Shown: positions 8,949 to 16,761 of the stretch, one piece after another
Layout of the letters: each line of letters opens with the position of its first letter
How positions within the stretch are numbered: the stretch's first letter is position 1
Origin: Aeoliella sp052161615
GTDB taxonomy: Bacteria; Planctomycetota; Planctomycetia; Pirellulales; Lacipirellulaceae
DNA length: 64,000 nucleotides
Direction: 5' to 3'
NCBI RefSeq assembly: GCF_052161615.1
Contig: NZ_CP197417.1
Location: forward strand, 4,526,001-4,590,000
Program-made: the position numbers and the translations under genes
The notes under the pieces: generated by a model
Told to the model about the DNA's origin: nothing
Seen by the model: the letters and a program-made list of their open reading frames with translations, nothing else
Database searches by the model: none

Positions 8949-10283
8949 ATGCAAGCCACCCTTCAACACGTTCCTTACGCACCGCGTCTGCGGCGTTGGA
9001 TGTCGATCGCGCTTCCCGTGGCCGCCATTGGGACGTTCGCGGTGGGCGTGGTCTTGGGTCACATGGCGTTGATGGCGATCGGTGCGGTCGCGATCTGCAC
9101 TGTTTGGCGGGACGTTGGCGTGCGTGCGGCCGCCAACGTCCATCGCCTCGTTGCGCAGCGAGGTCTGCGACTTCCGTCGCAACAGCGTGCGGAGATGACT
9201 CGCACGAAACTCGGCAGGCCTTCCGCCCCCGGCGAGAAGCCGCCCGTAGAACCGAAACGAGAAACTCCTAGCGAGCATCGCGCGAAAACTCCTCCGACAA
9301 GTGCGAGTCCGACTTCGGAACTCGTGCAGAAGATGATCACGCAAGGCCGGTACGCGTTGCTCTTACGCCGCGAGACCGCCTCGCAGCTTGCCAACGAGGA
9401 ACTTGCCGCGGTGCTCGCCGAGATGGACGAGCGCATGTCGGTTGTTCCCGCGGGTCGCGTACTTGTCGGCGAGTACGCCGAACGAGCGACTTGGGGCAGC
9501 ACCCCCGTTGGCGAGGACTGCGCCGGACTTGAGTACGTCGAGGGATGCTACCTTGACCGGTTCTGCGTAACCAACGAGCAGTACCAATGCTTCGTCGACG
9601 ATTGCGGCTACGAACAGTTCCAACTGTGGCCCGAGGAAGCGTTGCCCGCGCTGTTCGAGTTCATCGATCGCACCGGCACGCCAGCCCCTGCTGGTTGGTG
9701 CGACGGGCAGTTCCCCGAAGGTGAAGAGAATTTGCCCGTGGTTGGCATTAGTTGGTTTGAAGCCGCCGCTTACGCGAAGTGGGTTGGTCGCCGACTCCCC
9801 ACCGATGCCGAATGGACGAAGGCAGGTGCCTGGCCCGTCGAAGTCTCGCCCGGCCGGGTGACGCAGCGTCGCTACCCGTGGGGCGATACGTTCGAAGCTC
9901 GTCGTGCCGCCTTGTGGTCGAGTGGCCAGCGTGGCCCCGCGCCGGTCGATGCGTTCGAAGCGGGTGCCTCGCTCGGCAGCGTTTACCAACTCATTGGCAA
10001 CGTGTGGGAGTGGACCAGTTCGGCACTCGACGCCACGTCACGCGTTGCTGGTGGTTCGAGCGATGGCGCATCGATGAAGGTGCTACACGGCGGTGCGTTC
10101 AACACCTACTTCGAGAACCAAGCCACGTGTCACTTCCGTAGCGGCGAGCGCCCCCTCTCGCGGCGTAGCAACATTGGCTTCCGCCTCGCGCTGTCGTTCG
10201 ATGTGATCGCGGATCAGGAGGGTCGCGATGTCGAGATGGCTCCCGAGGAAGAGGCTGAGCCCGGATTGTCCGACGACGCGTAG
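8949..10283 (+). CDS. Membrane-anchored FGE-sulfatase-domain (C-type-lectin-fold) protein
   Basis: A 444-residue protein. Two hydrophobic segments near residues 18-37 and 38-52 anchor it; a charged, proline-rich linker (about 75-120) leads to an FGE-sulfatase domain from about 155 to 420. Domain hallmarks are VPAGRVLVG, YLDRFCVTNEQYQCFV, LPVVGISWFEAAAYAKWVGR, LPTDAEWTKAG, RYPWGD, GNVWEWTSS, VLHGGAF and SRRSNIGFRLAL. In true formylglycine-generating enzyme the GGSF stretch is followed by a closely spaced Cys pair; here it reads GGAFNTYFENQATCHFRSG with only one Cys, so oxidase activity is unlikely and a binding role is more plausible. The stop codon lies inside a dispersed hairpin (10270-10291). 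Confidence 0.8.
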   Translation: MQATLQHVPYAPRLRRWMSIALPVAAIGTFAVGVVLGHMALMAIGAVAICTVWRDVGVRAAANVHRLVAQRGLRLPSQQRAEMTRTKLGRPSAPGEKPPVEPKRETPSEHRAKTPPTSASPTSELVQKMITQGRYALLLRRETASQLANEELAAVLAEMDERMSVVPAGRVLVGEYAERATWGSTPVGEDCAGLEYVEGCYLDRFCVTNEQYQCFVDDCGYEQFQLWPEEALPALFEFIDRTGTPAPAGWCDGQFPEGEENLPVVGISWFEAAAYAKWVGRRLPTDAEWTKAGAWPVEVSPGRVTQRRYPWGDTFEARRAALWSSGQRGPAPVDAFEAGASLGSVYQLIGNVWEWTSSALDATSRVAGGSSDGASMKVLHGGAFNTYFENQATCHFRSGERPLSRRSNIGFRLALSFDVIADQEGRDVEMAPEEEAEPGLSDDA

Positions 10284-10291
10284 GTCGTCGG
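10270..10291. repeat. Short hairpin CCGACGAC-gcgtag-GTCGTCGG overlapping a stop codon
   Basis: Perfect 8-bp arms around GCGTAG. The TAG in the loop is the stop of the FGE-like gene, so its last residues (SDDA) are encoded by the repeat. Sister copies lie at 4963-4984 and 33205-33226. Confidence 0.85.
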
Positions 10292-10355
10292 CTATGAAGG
10301 ATGTAATTGCGAACCTCCAACTTCGACCTTCCACCTACAAACTCCAAACGACTCC

Positions 10356-11276
10356 ATGCCGACACTCACACGACTACCGCTCGAGACCTACCTGCTCGCG
10401 GGGCAGGCAGCGCCGCTGGAGTGTGCGATTTGCCAGCACGAAAACCGTGTGTCGGCCGAGTCGTGCCACATCTGCTCGGCACCACTGTCGATCGCGCGGA
10501 TCAACGCCGAGGTTCGCCGTCCCGCGCAGCTCGTCGCCTGCATCGGGGCACCGGGTACAGGGAAAACGACCTACCTTGGCATGTTGATGGACATGCTGAT
10601 GCGGCAAACCGGTTCGCTGCGTACCACGCTGCTCGGGCCGCACTCGATTTCGCTGCAGCAGGCGACCACCACGGCCCTGGCTGCGGGGTGGTACCCCGAC
10701 AAAACGCTTCGCGACCCCGAACATACGTGCTGGGTCCATTGTCGTGTGGAGTGTGGCCGACGACGGCGGCGAAGCGACATCGTGTTTGCCGACTTCGCGG
10801 GCGATGCGTTTGCCGAGGAACTCGAGCATCCGGGCAGTTTCCCGGCGGCCCGGGCGATGCTCGGCAAATGCTCGGCGGTGATCGTGATGACCGACGCCCA
10901 GCGGCTGCAATCGGGCGAACACGACGACGACTATCTCTCTCTCAAACTTCTTTCGCTGATCGATGAACAGAACCAGAAAGACAAGAAGAAGTTGTGGTCC
11001 ACCGCGCGTAAGAACGTGCCGGTGGCGCTGGTGTTCGCAAAAGCCGACACCACGCCTGCTTGCGCCGACGATCCGGTAACCTTCGCCGAGAACCACGCCA
11101 GCAGCCTGTGGCAAGACTGCCGCCGGCGATTCCCAAAGACCAAGGTCTTCGCCGCCTCGGTCACTGGTGCTACGGGCTTCAAGCTCGTCGGTGGCCGCCG
11201 CTGCCGAGTACCACTGCGTGTGGAGCCCCAAGGCATTGTCGAGCCGTTCCGCTGGATCGTCGAGCAGATGCCCTGA
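10356..11276 (+). CDS. Zinc-ribbon P-loop GTPase-like protein
   Basis: A 306-residue soluble protein. An N-terminal zinc ribbon is formed by C23, C26, C37 and C40 (CAIC and CHIC). A P-loop follows at residues 64-72 (GAPGTGKTT) within CIGAPGTGKTTYLGMLMDML. A Walker B/switch-like DFAGDAFAEE occurs near 145, and FAKAD at 227-231 matches the G4 (N/T)KxD base-recognition motif with Ala-Lys, which favours a GTPase. This arrangement resembles the single-domain GTPases (DO-GTPase type) described in bacterial multi-gene conflict systems, but that assignment is from motif shape only. It lies 72 bases after the FGE-like gene and is probably co-transcribed with it. Confidence 0.75.
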   Translation: MPTLTRLPLETYLLAGQAAPLECAICQHENRVSAESCHICSAPLSIARINAEVRRPAQLVACIGAPGTGKTTYLGMLMDMLMRQTGSLRTTLLGPHSISLQQATTTALAAGWYPDKTLRDPEHTCWVHCRVECGRRRRRSDIVFADFAGDAFAEELEHPGSFPAARAMLGKCSAVIVMTDAQRLQSGEHDDDYLSLKLLSLIDEQNQKDKKKLWSTARKNVPVALVFAKADTTPACADDPVTFAENHASSLWQDCRRRFPKTKVFAASVTGATGFKLVGGRRCRVPLRVEPQGIVEPFRWIVEQMP

Positions 11277-11381
11277 TGTGGGCGGTGTGCAGCGGGCCGT
11301 TGGCTGTAAGTAGTAGCGCCCTGCTCCGATCCTTTCCACTTTCCACTTCCACCCTCATTCAACTCTCAACCCCCTCCCGAA

Positions 11382-11741
11382 ATGAACCGACCGCATGCTC
11401 CGTCCCAGTACCTCGACAGACCTCCGACTTCTGCTTCGCCAGGGGTGGTCGTGTCGTGCGCTACGGGGACGGAGATCGGACCGGCGGCATTGGAACGGCT
11501 CGAAGCCCTCGACGACGTGATTTTTGCGGCGCTCATGGGAGATGCCGACGCGCTCGATCGCTCGCGGGAGATGTGGAGCGAAGTCCGCCTGGTGATATCG
11601 GGTCCGCTGCTCGACGAGTCGCTCGCCCAGTACGCTAAACAGGCCCTGATGGTGTGGGACGCCACCCGGCACGACCCCGACGAGTCGCTTACGAAAGCCT
11701 ACGCGGCGCTCGAAGTGCTGGAGATGGTCGCGGAGGACTGA
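11382..11741 (+). CDS. Small helical protein of unknown function
   Basis: A 119-residue protein not recognised by motif. After a disordered start it is predicted to be almost entirely helical from about residue 37 (ALERLEALDDVIFAALMGD through SLTKAYAALEVLEMVAED), acidic, with no Cys and no membrane segment. It is the last plus-strand gene of the coiled-coil/FGE/GTPase cluster, starting 105 bases after the GTPase, and it may be a partner or regulator of that protein. That role is inference from position only. Confidence 0.6.
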   Translation: MNRPHAPSQYLDRPPTSASPGVVVSCATGTEIGPAALERLEALDDVIFAALMGDADALDRSREMWSEVRLVISGPLLDESLAQYAKQALMVWDATRHDPDESLTKAYAALEVLEMVAED

Positions 11742-11795
11742 GCGGGGAGCGCTACTCGCTCGCGTCGCTTTCAACCTCCTCAATAGCGAACTACT

Positions 11796-12452
11796 TTAAC
11801 CTAAGGGTAGCGCGCCATCGGGTTGCAATACGAACTTACAGCCCAGGTGCGTTGTCTTGAAGTTGTGGTTCTGCCACTGGACGCGGGCGATGAACTGCGT
11901 GCCGGGTTGGCCTAGTTCGCTGAAGTCGACCAGCACGTAGGGGGCGTCCCAGCTTCCTTCGACGATCAGCGACAGTCCTGACACCGAGATGTCGCACAGC
12001 GTGCATTCGATGGCGTGGCTAAGTGGTTGTGCGCGGTCGTCGAGCGGTGCGGCAACCACTTGCTTGTCGATACGAAATCGCACGTGGCGACGGCGTTCGT
12101 TGGTTTGCTGAGCGTTGCCGACCAGTTGTTTGACCAGTCGGGTTGTCGCCGGCCGTTCGAAGTGAACAAGGGGGCGACTTCCGATATCGACCAGCGACTC
12201 TTCGAGGGCCCTGGTGGTCTGGCCTGGAAGGTTCAAGCATGGCCCTCCTTCGCGGCGGCCCTCGGTAAAGTAGTGGCGCCCACACTGGGGGCATGCCACT
12301 GCCGACACCCACGACATCGCGCGGGGCGTTGGCCACTCCAGCGGACGCAGGCAGCCATCGCAGCGGTTAATGAGTAGCGATCGAAAATCCTCTTGATCAG
12401 AATCTCGAAACAATAGCGAGGCAATCACTTCGTCGGACAGAAACACGGACAC
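11796..12452 (-). CDS. PilZ-domain protein with N-terminal zinc-ribbon-like Cys pairs
   Basis: A 218-residue protein. The C-terminal half (from about residue 118) is a PilZ domain with the c-di-GMP-binding RxxxR motif (RRRHVRFRI) and the D-x-S-x-x-G motif (CDISVSGLSLIV). The N-terminal half has two Cys pairs, RCDGC (about 30-33) and CPQC (about 54-57), which could form a zinc ribbon. It should act as a cytoplasmic c-di-GMP effector, but no target gene is adjacent. It converges with the preceding cluster; the 3' ends are 54 bases apart. Start is an ATG (MSVFLSDEV). Confidence 0.8.
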   Translation of the reverse strand: MSVFLSDEVIASLLFRDSDQEDFRSLLINRCDGCLRPLEWPTPRAMSWVSAVACPQCGRHYFTEGRREGGPCLNLPGQTTRALEESLVDIGSRPLVHFERPATTRLVKQLVGNAQQTNERRRHVRFRIDKQVVAAPLDDRAQPLSHAIECTLCDISVSGLSLIVEGSWDAPYVLVDFSELGQPGTQFIARVQWQNHNFKTTHLGCKFVLQPDGALPLG

Positions 12453-12841
12453 GGCGCACCCCCGATTGTCCCCTGGACTGACATTGCTGTAGCACCCTCG
12501 CCGCGGTGTTGCGGTCTAAGGTATACCCTAGGTCGGAGATGCGGGTTGTCCAGATTCCGGAACGACCACTCCTAGGAATCGGGGGTTACGTTCTCAAGCC
12601 GGCGGCACCCATTCGTTAGCTAGCTTAACGATTCTTTTTGGGCCCGCTTCGCGGACAGCCGAACCAAGGGGGCCGCGGGTATCGACGCTAACGACTTTGC
12701 TACTACAAAATCGAGCCACGAAGGCACTTCGAACTAGCCATCGCTGTGGCCCTCCACAGTCGACGATAGAGGACATCATGGTCTTCTAGCGGCCTTTGGC
12801 GGGTGAAACCCTGCTCGTACGGGGCAAAAAAAGTGCGGAAA

Positions 12842-12896
12842 GGGGGTGATTAAAAGCTGGGCCGAAGCCCCTTGCCAAAACAGCCGAATCACCCCC
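12842..12896. promoter_or_regulatory. Inverted repeat GGGGGTGATT ... AATCACCCCC upstream of rpsP
   Basis: Perfect 10-bp arms at 12842-12851 and 12887-12896, 35 bases apart. The right arm lies between the proposed -35 and -10 boxes of the rpsP promoter, so this may be an operator or looping site rather than an RNA hairpin. No regulator is identified. Confidence 0.5.
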
Positions 12897-12901
12897 ATAA
12901 T
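12872..12901 (+). promoter_or_regulatory. Candidate sigma-70-type promoter of rpsP-trmD-rplS
   Basis: TTGCCA at 12872-12877, an 18-base spacer and CATAAT at 12896-12901. The predicted transcript would start near 12908, about 39 bases ahead of the rpsP start. Confidence 0.5.
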
Positions 12902-12946
12902 GTGCGATTCCCTGATACGCGAGATTTCCTAGCTGGAGAGCCGAAG

Positions 12947-13393
12947 GTGGCAGTTCGTATTCGCATGAAACAGATGGGACGCGCCCATCGCCCGTTTTAC
13001 CGCATTTGCGCCATGGACAAGCGTGCCCCGCGCGACGGTAAGGTGCTGGAAGAACTGGGTATCTACGATCCCATGGTTCCCGACACCGATGCCCGCGTGC
13101 GGCTGAATGGCGAGCGGGTGGACTACTGGCTCGGCGTTGGCGCACAGCCCTCCGAGAAGGTCGCCATCCTGATTAAAAAGTACGGTACCAACGGCACGCA
13201 CGTCGACATTAACAAGTCGGCGGTCGAGAAGTTGGCCCAACCGAAGGCAGTGCCCGAGCGTGGCGAGCCGAAGTTCAAGCCGGAACCCGTAGCCGAGCCC
13301 GTTGCCGAAGAAGCTGCAGCGGAAGAAACCGCCGAAGCCGCGCCCGAAGAAGGTGCGACGCAGGCCGCCCCCGAAGAGCAAGCCGCGGAGTAG
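12947..13393 (+). CDS. rpsP: 30S ribosomal protein S16
   Basis: Ribosomal protein S16 of the small subunit. The GTG at 12947 is chosen because it gives the universal N terminus MAVRIRMKQMGRAHRPFYRI and has GGAG eight bases upstream; the frame also extends to 12872 without a family-like sequence. The S16 core occupies about residues 1-80 (DGKVLEELGIYDP, ERVDYWLGVGAQPSEKV). The remaining 60-70 residues are an Ala/Glu/Pro-rich tail (AEEAAAEETAEAAPEEG) making the protein 148 residues, longer than the usual 80-90. Similar acidic tails occur on S16 of other phyla. First gene of an operon with trmD and rplS; rimM is absent. Confidence 0.95.
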   Translation: MAVRIRMKQMGRAHRPFYRICAMDKRAPRDGKVLEELGIYDPMVPDTDARVRLNGERVDYWLGVGAQPSEKVAILIKKYGTNGTHVDINKSAVEKLAQPKAVPERGEPKFKPEPVAEPVAEEAAAEETAEAAPEEGATQAAPEEQAAE

Positions 13394-13441
13394 CTTTCGC
13401 TGGCAGCTCGCAAGGCGAGCGGGACGAGAAACATACATGCC

Positions 13442-14182
13442 ATGCGGTTCGATGTGCTGACGCTGTTCCCGGAAATGTTTCCGGGGTACCTCGGCCAAAG
13501 CCTGTTGAACTTGGCAATCCAGCGCGGACTGGTGGAGGTAAACCTTCACAACATCCGCGACTGGGCGAAAGGGAAACATAAGAACGTCGACGATCGACCC
13601 TTTGGCGGTGGCCCCGGAATGGTGCTGTCCCCCGAACCGGTGGTCGAATGCGTCGAGGCCGTCCAGCAGTTGGGCGATTCGCCAGGCCGAGTGGTACTAC
13701 TGACCCCCGGCGGGCGAACTTTCAACCAACGGGTGGCGGAAGAGTTCAGCGACGCGCAGCGGCTAGTGCTGCTGTGCGGCCGGTACGAAGGGTTCGATCA
13801 GCGCGTGATCGACATCCTTCAGCCGGATGAGTTGTCGATTGGCGACTTTGTCCTCAACGGGGGCGAGGTGGCCGCGATGGTGGTGATCGACGCGGTGGTG
13901 CGACTGGTGCCCGGCGTGCTCGGCGACGAGCAGAGCAACAAGCAGGACTCGTTCAGCAGCGGAAATCGCTTGCTCGAGTTCGCCCAGTACACCCGCCCGC
14001 GAGAGTACCGAGGTCACGAAGTGCCCGAAGTGCTGCTGGGTGGCAATCACCCGGCGATTGCCGAGTGGCGAAAACAGAACAGCCTTGAGCGGACCCGCCA
14101 GCGGCGGGGCGACCTGCTCGACCAAGGTGATCCTACGAAAACGAGTGCGGACGAAACGAACGAATCGTCCGCAGTGGACTAG
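13442..14182 (+). CDS. trmD: tRNA (guanine37-N1)-methyltransferase
   Basis: A 246-residue SPOUT-class methyltransferase that methylates G37 of tRNAs reading CNN codons, preventing +1 frameshifting. It opens with MRFDVLTLFPEMFPGYL, and shows RPFGGGPGMVLSPEP, LLCGRYEGFDQRVI (trefoil-knot S-adenosylmethionine site) and SIGDFVLNGGEVAAMVV, all family hallmarks. Length is typical. It lies 48 bases after rpsP and 21 bases before rplS, with the usual rimM missing from between rpsP and trmD. Confidence 0.97.
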   Translation: MRFDVLTLFPEMFPGYLGQSLLNLAIQRGLVEVNLHNIRDWAKGKHKNVDDRPFGGGPGMVLSPEPVVECVEAVQQLGDSPGRVVLLTPGGRTFNQRVAEEFSDAQRLVLLCGRYEGFDQRVIDILQPDELSIGDFVLNGGEVAAMVVIDAVVRLVPGVLGDEQSNKQDSFSSGNRLLEFAQYTRPREYRGHEVPEVLLGGNHPAIAEWRKQNSLERTRQRRGDLLDQGDPTKTSADETNESSAVD

Positions 14183-14203
14183 AACCAGCGAAGGTCTAAA
14201 GTC

Positions 14204-14566
14204 ATGAGCCAACAAATCCTTGCTCTTGTCGAAAAGTCGAGCCTGAAGAGCGACGTGCCTCAGTTCGAAATCGGCGATACCGTCGACGTTCACACCAAGA
14301 TTCTGGAAGGCGACAAAGAACGCATCCAGATCTTCACCGGGGTGGTGATCGCCAGCAGCGGCTCTGGCAGCCGCGAGATGTTCACCGTCCGCCGGATCGT
14401 GAACAACGAAGGCGTGGAGCGTAAGTTCCCGCTGCACTCGCCCCGGATTGCGAAGGTCGAGGTCAAGCGTTCGGGCGTGGTTCGCCGGGCCAAGCTGTAC
14501 TTCCTCCGCGATCGCGTGGGTAAGGCAGTCCGCCTGAAGGAACGCCGTCGGGACATCAAGAAATAG
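14204..14566 (+). CDS. rplS: 50S ribosomal protein L19
   Basis: A 120-residue L19 protein at the 30S/50S interface. Family motifs are FEIGDTVDVHTKILEGDKER, IQIFTGVVIASSGSGSR, FTVRRIVNNEGVERKFPLHS and AKLYFLRDRVGKAVRLKE. Length is normal. It ends the rpsP-trmD-rplS operon and is followed by a strong hairpin at 14669-14701. Confidence 0.97.
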   Translation: MSQQILALVEKSSLKSDVPQFEIGDTVDVHTKILEGDKERIQIFTGVVIASSGSGSREMFTVRRIVNNEGVERKFPLHSPRIAKVEVKRSGVVRRAKLYFLRDRVGKAVRLKERRRDIKK

Positions 14567-14668
14567 CTCCGAAATTGGCGAGCGTAAACTCGCTTTATTC
14601 GGATGCACATTTTCGACGCGATTTTCTTGCCGTTTTTCGGCCATTTCGCGTCTAATGGGATTAGCTCT

Positions 14669-14701
14669 AGCAGCACGGGAAATTTGGTTTCCCGTGCTGC
14701 T
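14669..14701 (+). terminator. Strong hairpin downstream of rplS
   Basis: Perfect 14-bp arms (AGCAGCACGGGAAA at 14669-14682 and its complement at 14688-14701) with a 5-base loop. No U-tract follows, so it may stabilise the 3' end or assist termination rather than act as a classical intrinsic terminator. Confidence 0.65.
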
Positions 14702-14763
14702 GGCGTTATACTGAGGCCTTCCCGCCTCCCTCGACCCTCCCATTTCTCTACAGGCAATATCCG

Positions 14764-16230
14764 ATGACCAAGCGTTCGACCTCACGCCGTCAGTTCTTGC
14801 AAACCAGTTCCGCAGTGGGGGCCTCGCTGCTCATTACTGGCACCCGTGCTTCGGGTCAGGTGAAGGGAGCCAACGACCGAGTTCGACTAGCGGTGATTGG
14901 TGTCAATAGTCGTGGCGTGGCCCACCTCGATGGCTTTGGTGGGATGAAGGACGTCGAAATCGCCGCGATCGTCGACGTGGACGAGAAGGTGCTTGCCGAG
15001 CGGATGAAGGCGGTCGACAAGGCCACCGGTGGCAATCACAAGTGCCGGATGGAGACCGATCTCCGCAAGGTGCTTGAGGACAAGTCGATCGACGCGGTGA
15101 GCATCGCGACCCCCAATCACTGGCACTCGCTGATGACCATTTGGGCGGCGCAGCACGGCAAGCACGTGTACGTCGAGAAGCCCCTGAGCCACGACATCGC
15201 CGAAGGCCGCGTGGCCGTGGAAGCTCAGAAGAAGCACGGCGTCGTGATTCAACACGGAACGCAGCGTCGTAGCGACGCGGGGATCGCAGGTCTGCACGAA
15301 GCCCTGCATGAAGGTCGTCTGCCACGCCTGAAGATCGCCTACGGCTACGCCTGCAAGAAGCGTAAGGGCATCGGCCACAAGGATCCCAAGTCGCCGCCGA
15401 GCAACCTTCACTGGGACCTGTGGAAGGGGCCGGCGGTGATCGACGACTACCACGAAAACCTGGTGCACTACAACTGGCACTGGTTCTGGAAGACTGGCAA
15501 CGGCGAGCTCAACAACCAAGGCACGCATCAACTCGACGTCGCTCGTTGGGCGCTCGACCCCGACCAGACACACCCCGCGCGGGCAATGGCCATCGGTGGC
15601 CGCTTCAACTGGGACGATCAGGGTGAGACTCCGAACACCATGTTCGGCGTGGCCGAGTACCCGAATGGTCAGTACCTGATGTTCAACGTTCGCAACGTCG
15701 ATCACCCCAACTATAAAGAGCAGGTTTACAACGAGTACTACCTGGAAGATGGCAGCGTGATCACGGGCGAAGGTCGCTACCAGATCAAGCGTCCCGGCAG
15801 TGACAAGTTCGAGCCGCTGCCTCTCGCGAAGGGAAAAGTCACCCCCGGTGGCAACTGGCGGGCGTTCATCACGGCAGTGAAGGCGAACGACCCCACCTTG
15901 GTAAATGGCAACGTCGAAGATGCTCACTACGGCTGCGTGGTGGGGCACATCATCAACAACAGCTACCGGCTGGGCGAAGAAGTGCCGTTCAACGCCAAGG
16001 CTGGTAAGTTCGGCGACAACAAACTTGCCGCCGAGAACTTCCAGAAGCTGCACGACATCATGCAGAAGGACGCGGGCGTCAAGGACTCGGCGAACTACAC
16101 CGTGGGCCCGTGGCTGGAATTCGATGCCACGAAGGAAGTGTTCACCGGCGAGCACGCCGACCAAGCCAACGTGCTGGTGAAGGACCCCAACAACGCTGGC
16201 TTCGAAGTCCCCACCGTCGACAACGTCTGA
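14764..16230 (+). CDS. Tat-exported Gfo/Idh/MocA family oxidoreductase
   Basis: A 488-residue NAD(P)-dependent oxidoreductase family member of the type massively expanded in planctomycetes. It starts with a Tat signal (SRRQFLQTSSAVGASLLITG), so it is predicted to be exported folded. The Rossmann part begins at about residue 40 (VRLAVIGVNSRGVAHLDGF); AIVDVDEK, VSIATPNHWHS and VEKPLSHDIAE are the family signatures, with EKP carrying the usual catalytic Lys region. The C-terminal substrate domain includes NNQGTHQLDVARWAL. Substrate is unknown; sugar or polyol oxidation is the usual assumption. yraN starts 17 bases downstream. Confidence 0.9.
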   Translation: MTKRSTSRRQFLQTSSAVGASLLITGTRASGQVKGANDRVRLAVIGVNSRGVAHLDGFGGMKDVEIAAIVDVDEKVLAERMKAVDKATGGNHKCRMETDLRKVLEDKSIDAVSIATPNHWHSLMTIWAAQHGKHVYVEKPLSHDIAEGRVAVEAQKKHGVVIQHGTQRRSDAGIAGLHEALHEGRLPRLKIAYGYACKKRKGIGHKDPKSPPSNLHWDLWKGPAVIDDYHENLVHYNWHWFWKTGNGELNNQGTHQLDVARWALDPDQTHPARAMAIGGRFNWDDQGETPNTMFGVAEYPNGQYLMFNVRNVDHPNYKEQVYNEYYLEDGSVITGEGRYQIKRPGSDKFEPLPLAKGKVTPGGNWRAFITAVKANDPTLVNGNVEDAHYGCVVGHIINNSYRLGEEVPFNAKAGKFGDNKLAAENFQKLHDIMQKDAGVKDSANYTVGPWLEFDATKEVFTGEHADQANVLVKDPNNAGFEVPTVDNV

Positions 16231-16247
16231 GGCCCTGCGTGTCTCGG

Positions 16248-16676
16248 ATGCTCTCCACTTCGCTCAACACCTGGCTCGAGTGGTTGCGGCCCACGCCGCT
16301 ACTACTCGGGCAGCGTGGCGAGCGGTACGCGGCCCGCTGGCTCAAGAAGCGGGGTTACAAGATCGTCGCCGGCGGGCACCGCACGCGTTACGGCGAAATC
16401 GACCTCGTTGCGGTGCTCGGCGAGACCGTTGTGTTCGTCGAGGTGAAGACGCGGGCTTCGCGCGAACTGGGCGACGCCGCCGAGGCGGTCGATGCCCAGA
16501 AGCAGCGCCGGTTCGCCCGGGCAGCACTCGGTTTCCTGAAAGAGCATGGGCTTCTCGAATACCCCGTGCGATTCGACGTCATCGCGATCGTCTGGCCTGC
16601 GGATGCACGGACACCCGAACTGCTGCACCTGCCCAATGCGTTCGAACCTTCAGGCTTCGGCCAGTTCTTTAGCTAG
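16248..16676 (+). CDS. yraN: UPF0102 (YraN) family endonuclease-fold protein
   Basis: A 142-residue UPF0102 protein with a Holliday-junction-resolvase-like PD-(D/E)XK fold. Hallmarks are GQRGERYAARWLKKRGYKIV, RTRYGEIDLVAVLGETVVFVEVKTR (paired acidic residues plus ExK) and DAQKQRRFARAALGFL. The biochemical function of the family is unclear, and an association with DNA uptake or repair is only suggested. The ATG at 16248 is used; a GTG nine bases upstream is also in frame, and the long extension to 16110 overlaps the previous gene and is rejected. Confidence 0.88.
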   Translation: MLSTSLNTWLEWLRPTPLLLGQRGERYAARWLKKRGYKIVAGGHRTRYGEIDLVAVLGETVVFVEVKTRASRELGDAAEAVDAQKQRRFARAALGFLKEHGLLEYPVRFDVIAIVWPADARTPELLHLPNAFEPSGFGQFFS

Positions 16677-16761
16677 CCCGTTCCTAAGGCAACAAGACGC
16701 AAGGGTCGTCTTCGGGTAAGCTGGGGTTTCACGCGTACGTACCTCAGCCGGAGTTCGCCCA

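Larger units (their letters stand above)
12453..12946. other. Upstream region of the rpsP operon
   Basis: A 494-base gap with no credible gene. The right end holds a 10-bp inverted repeat and a probable promoter for rpsP, described separately. The rest (12453-12830) shows nothing recognisable. Confidence 0.6.

Noticed and set aside
8949..10283. The FGE-like protein as maturase for the sulfatase at 30223
   Set aside because: The catalytic Cys pair is not present and the genes are 20 kb apart.
14887..16164. 425-codon minus-strand open frame opposite the Gfo/Idh/MocA gene
   Set aside because: Antisense shadow; the plus strand has a Tat signal and Rossmann motifs.
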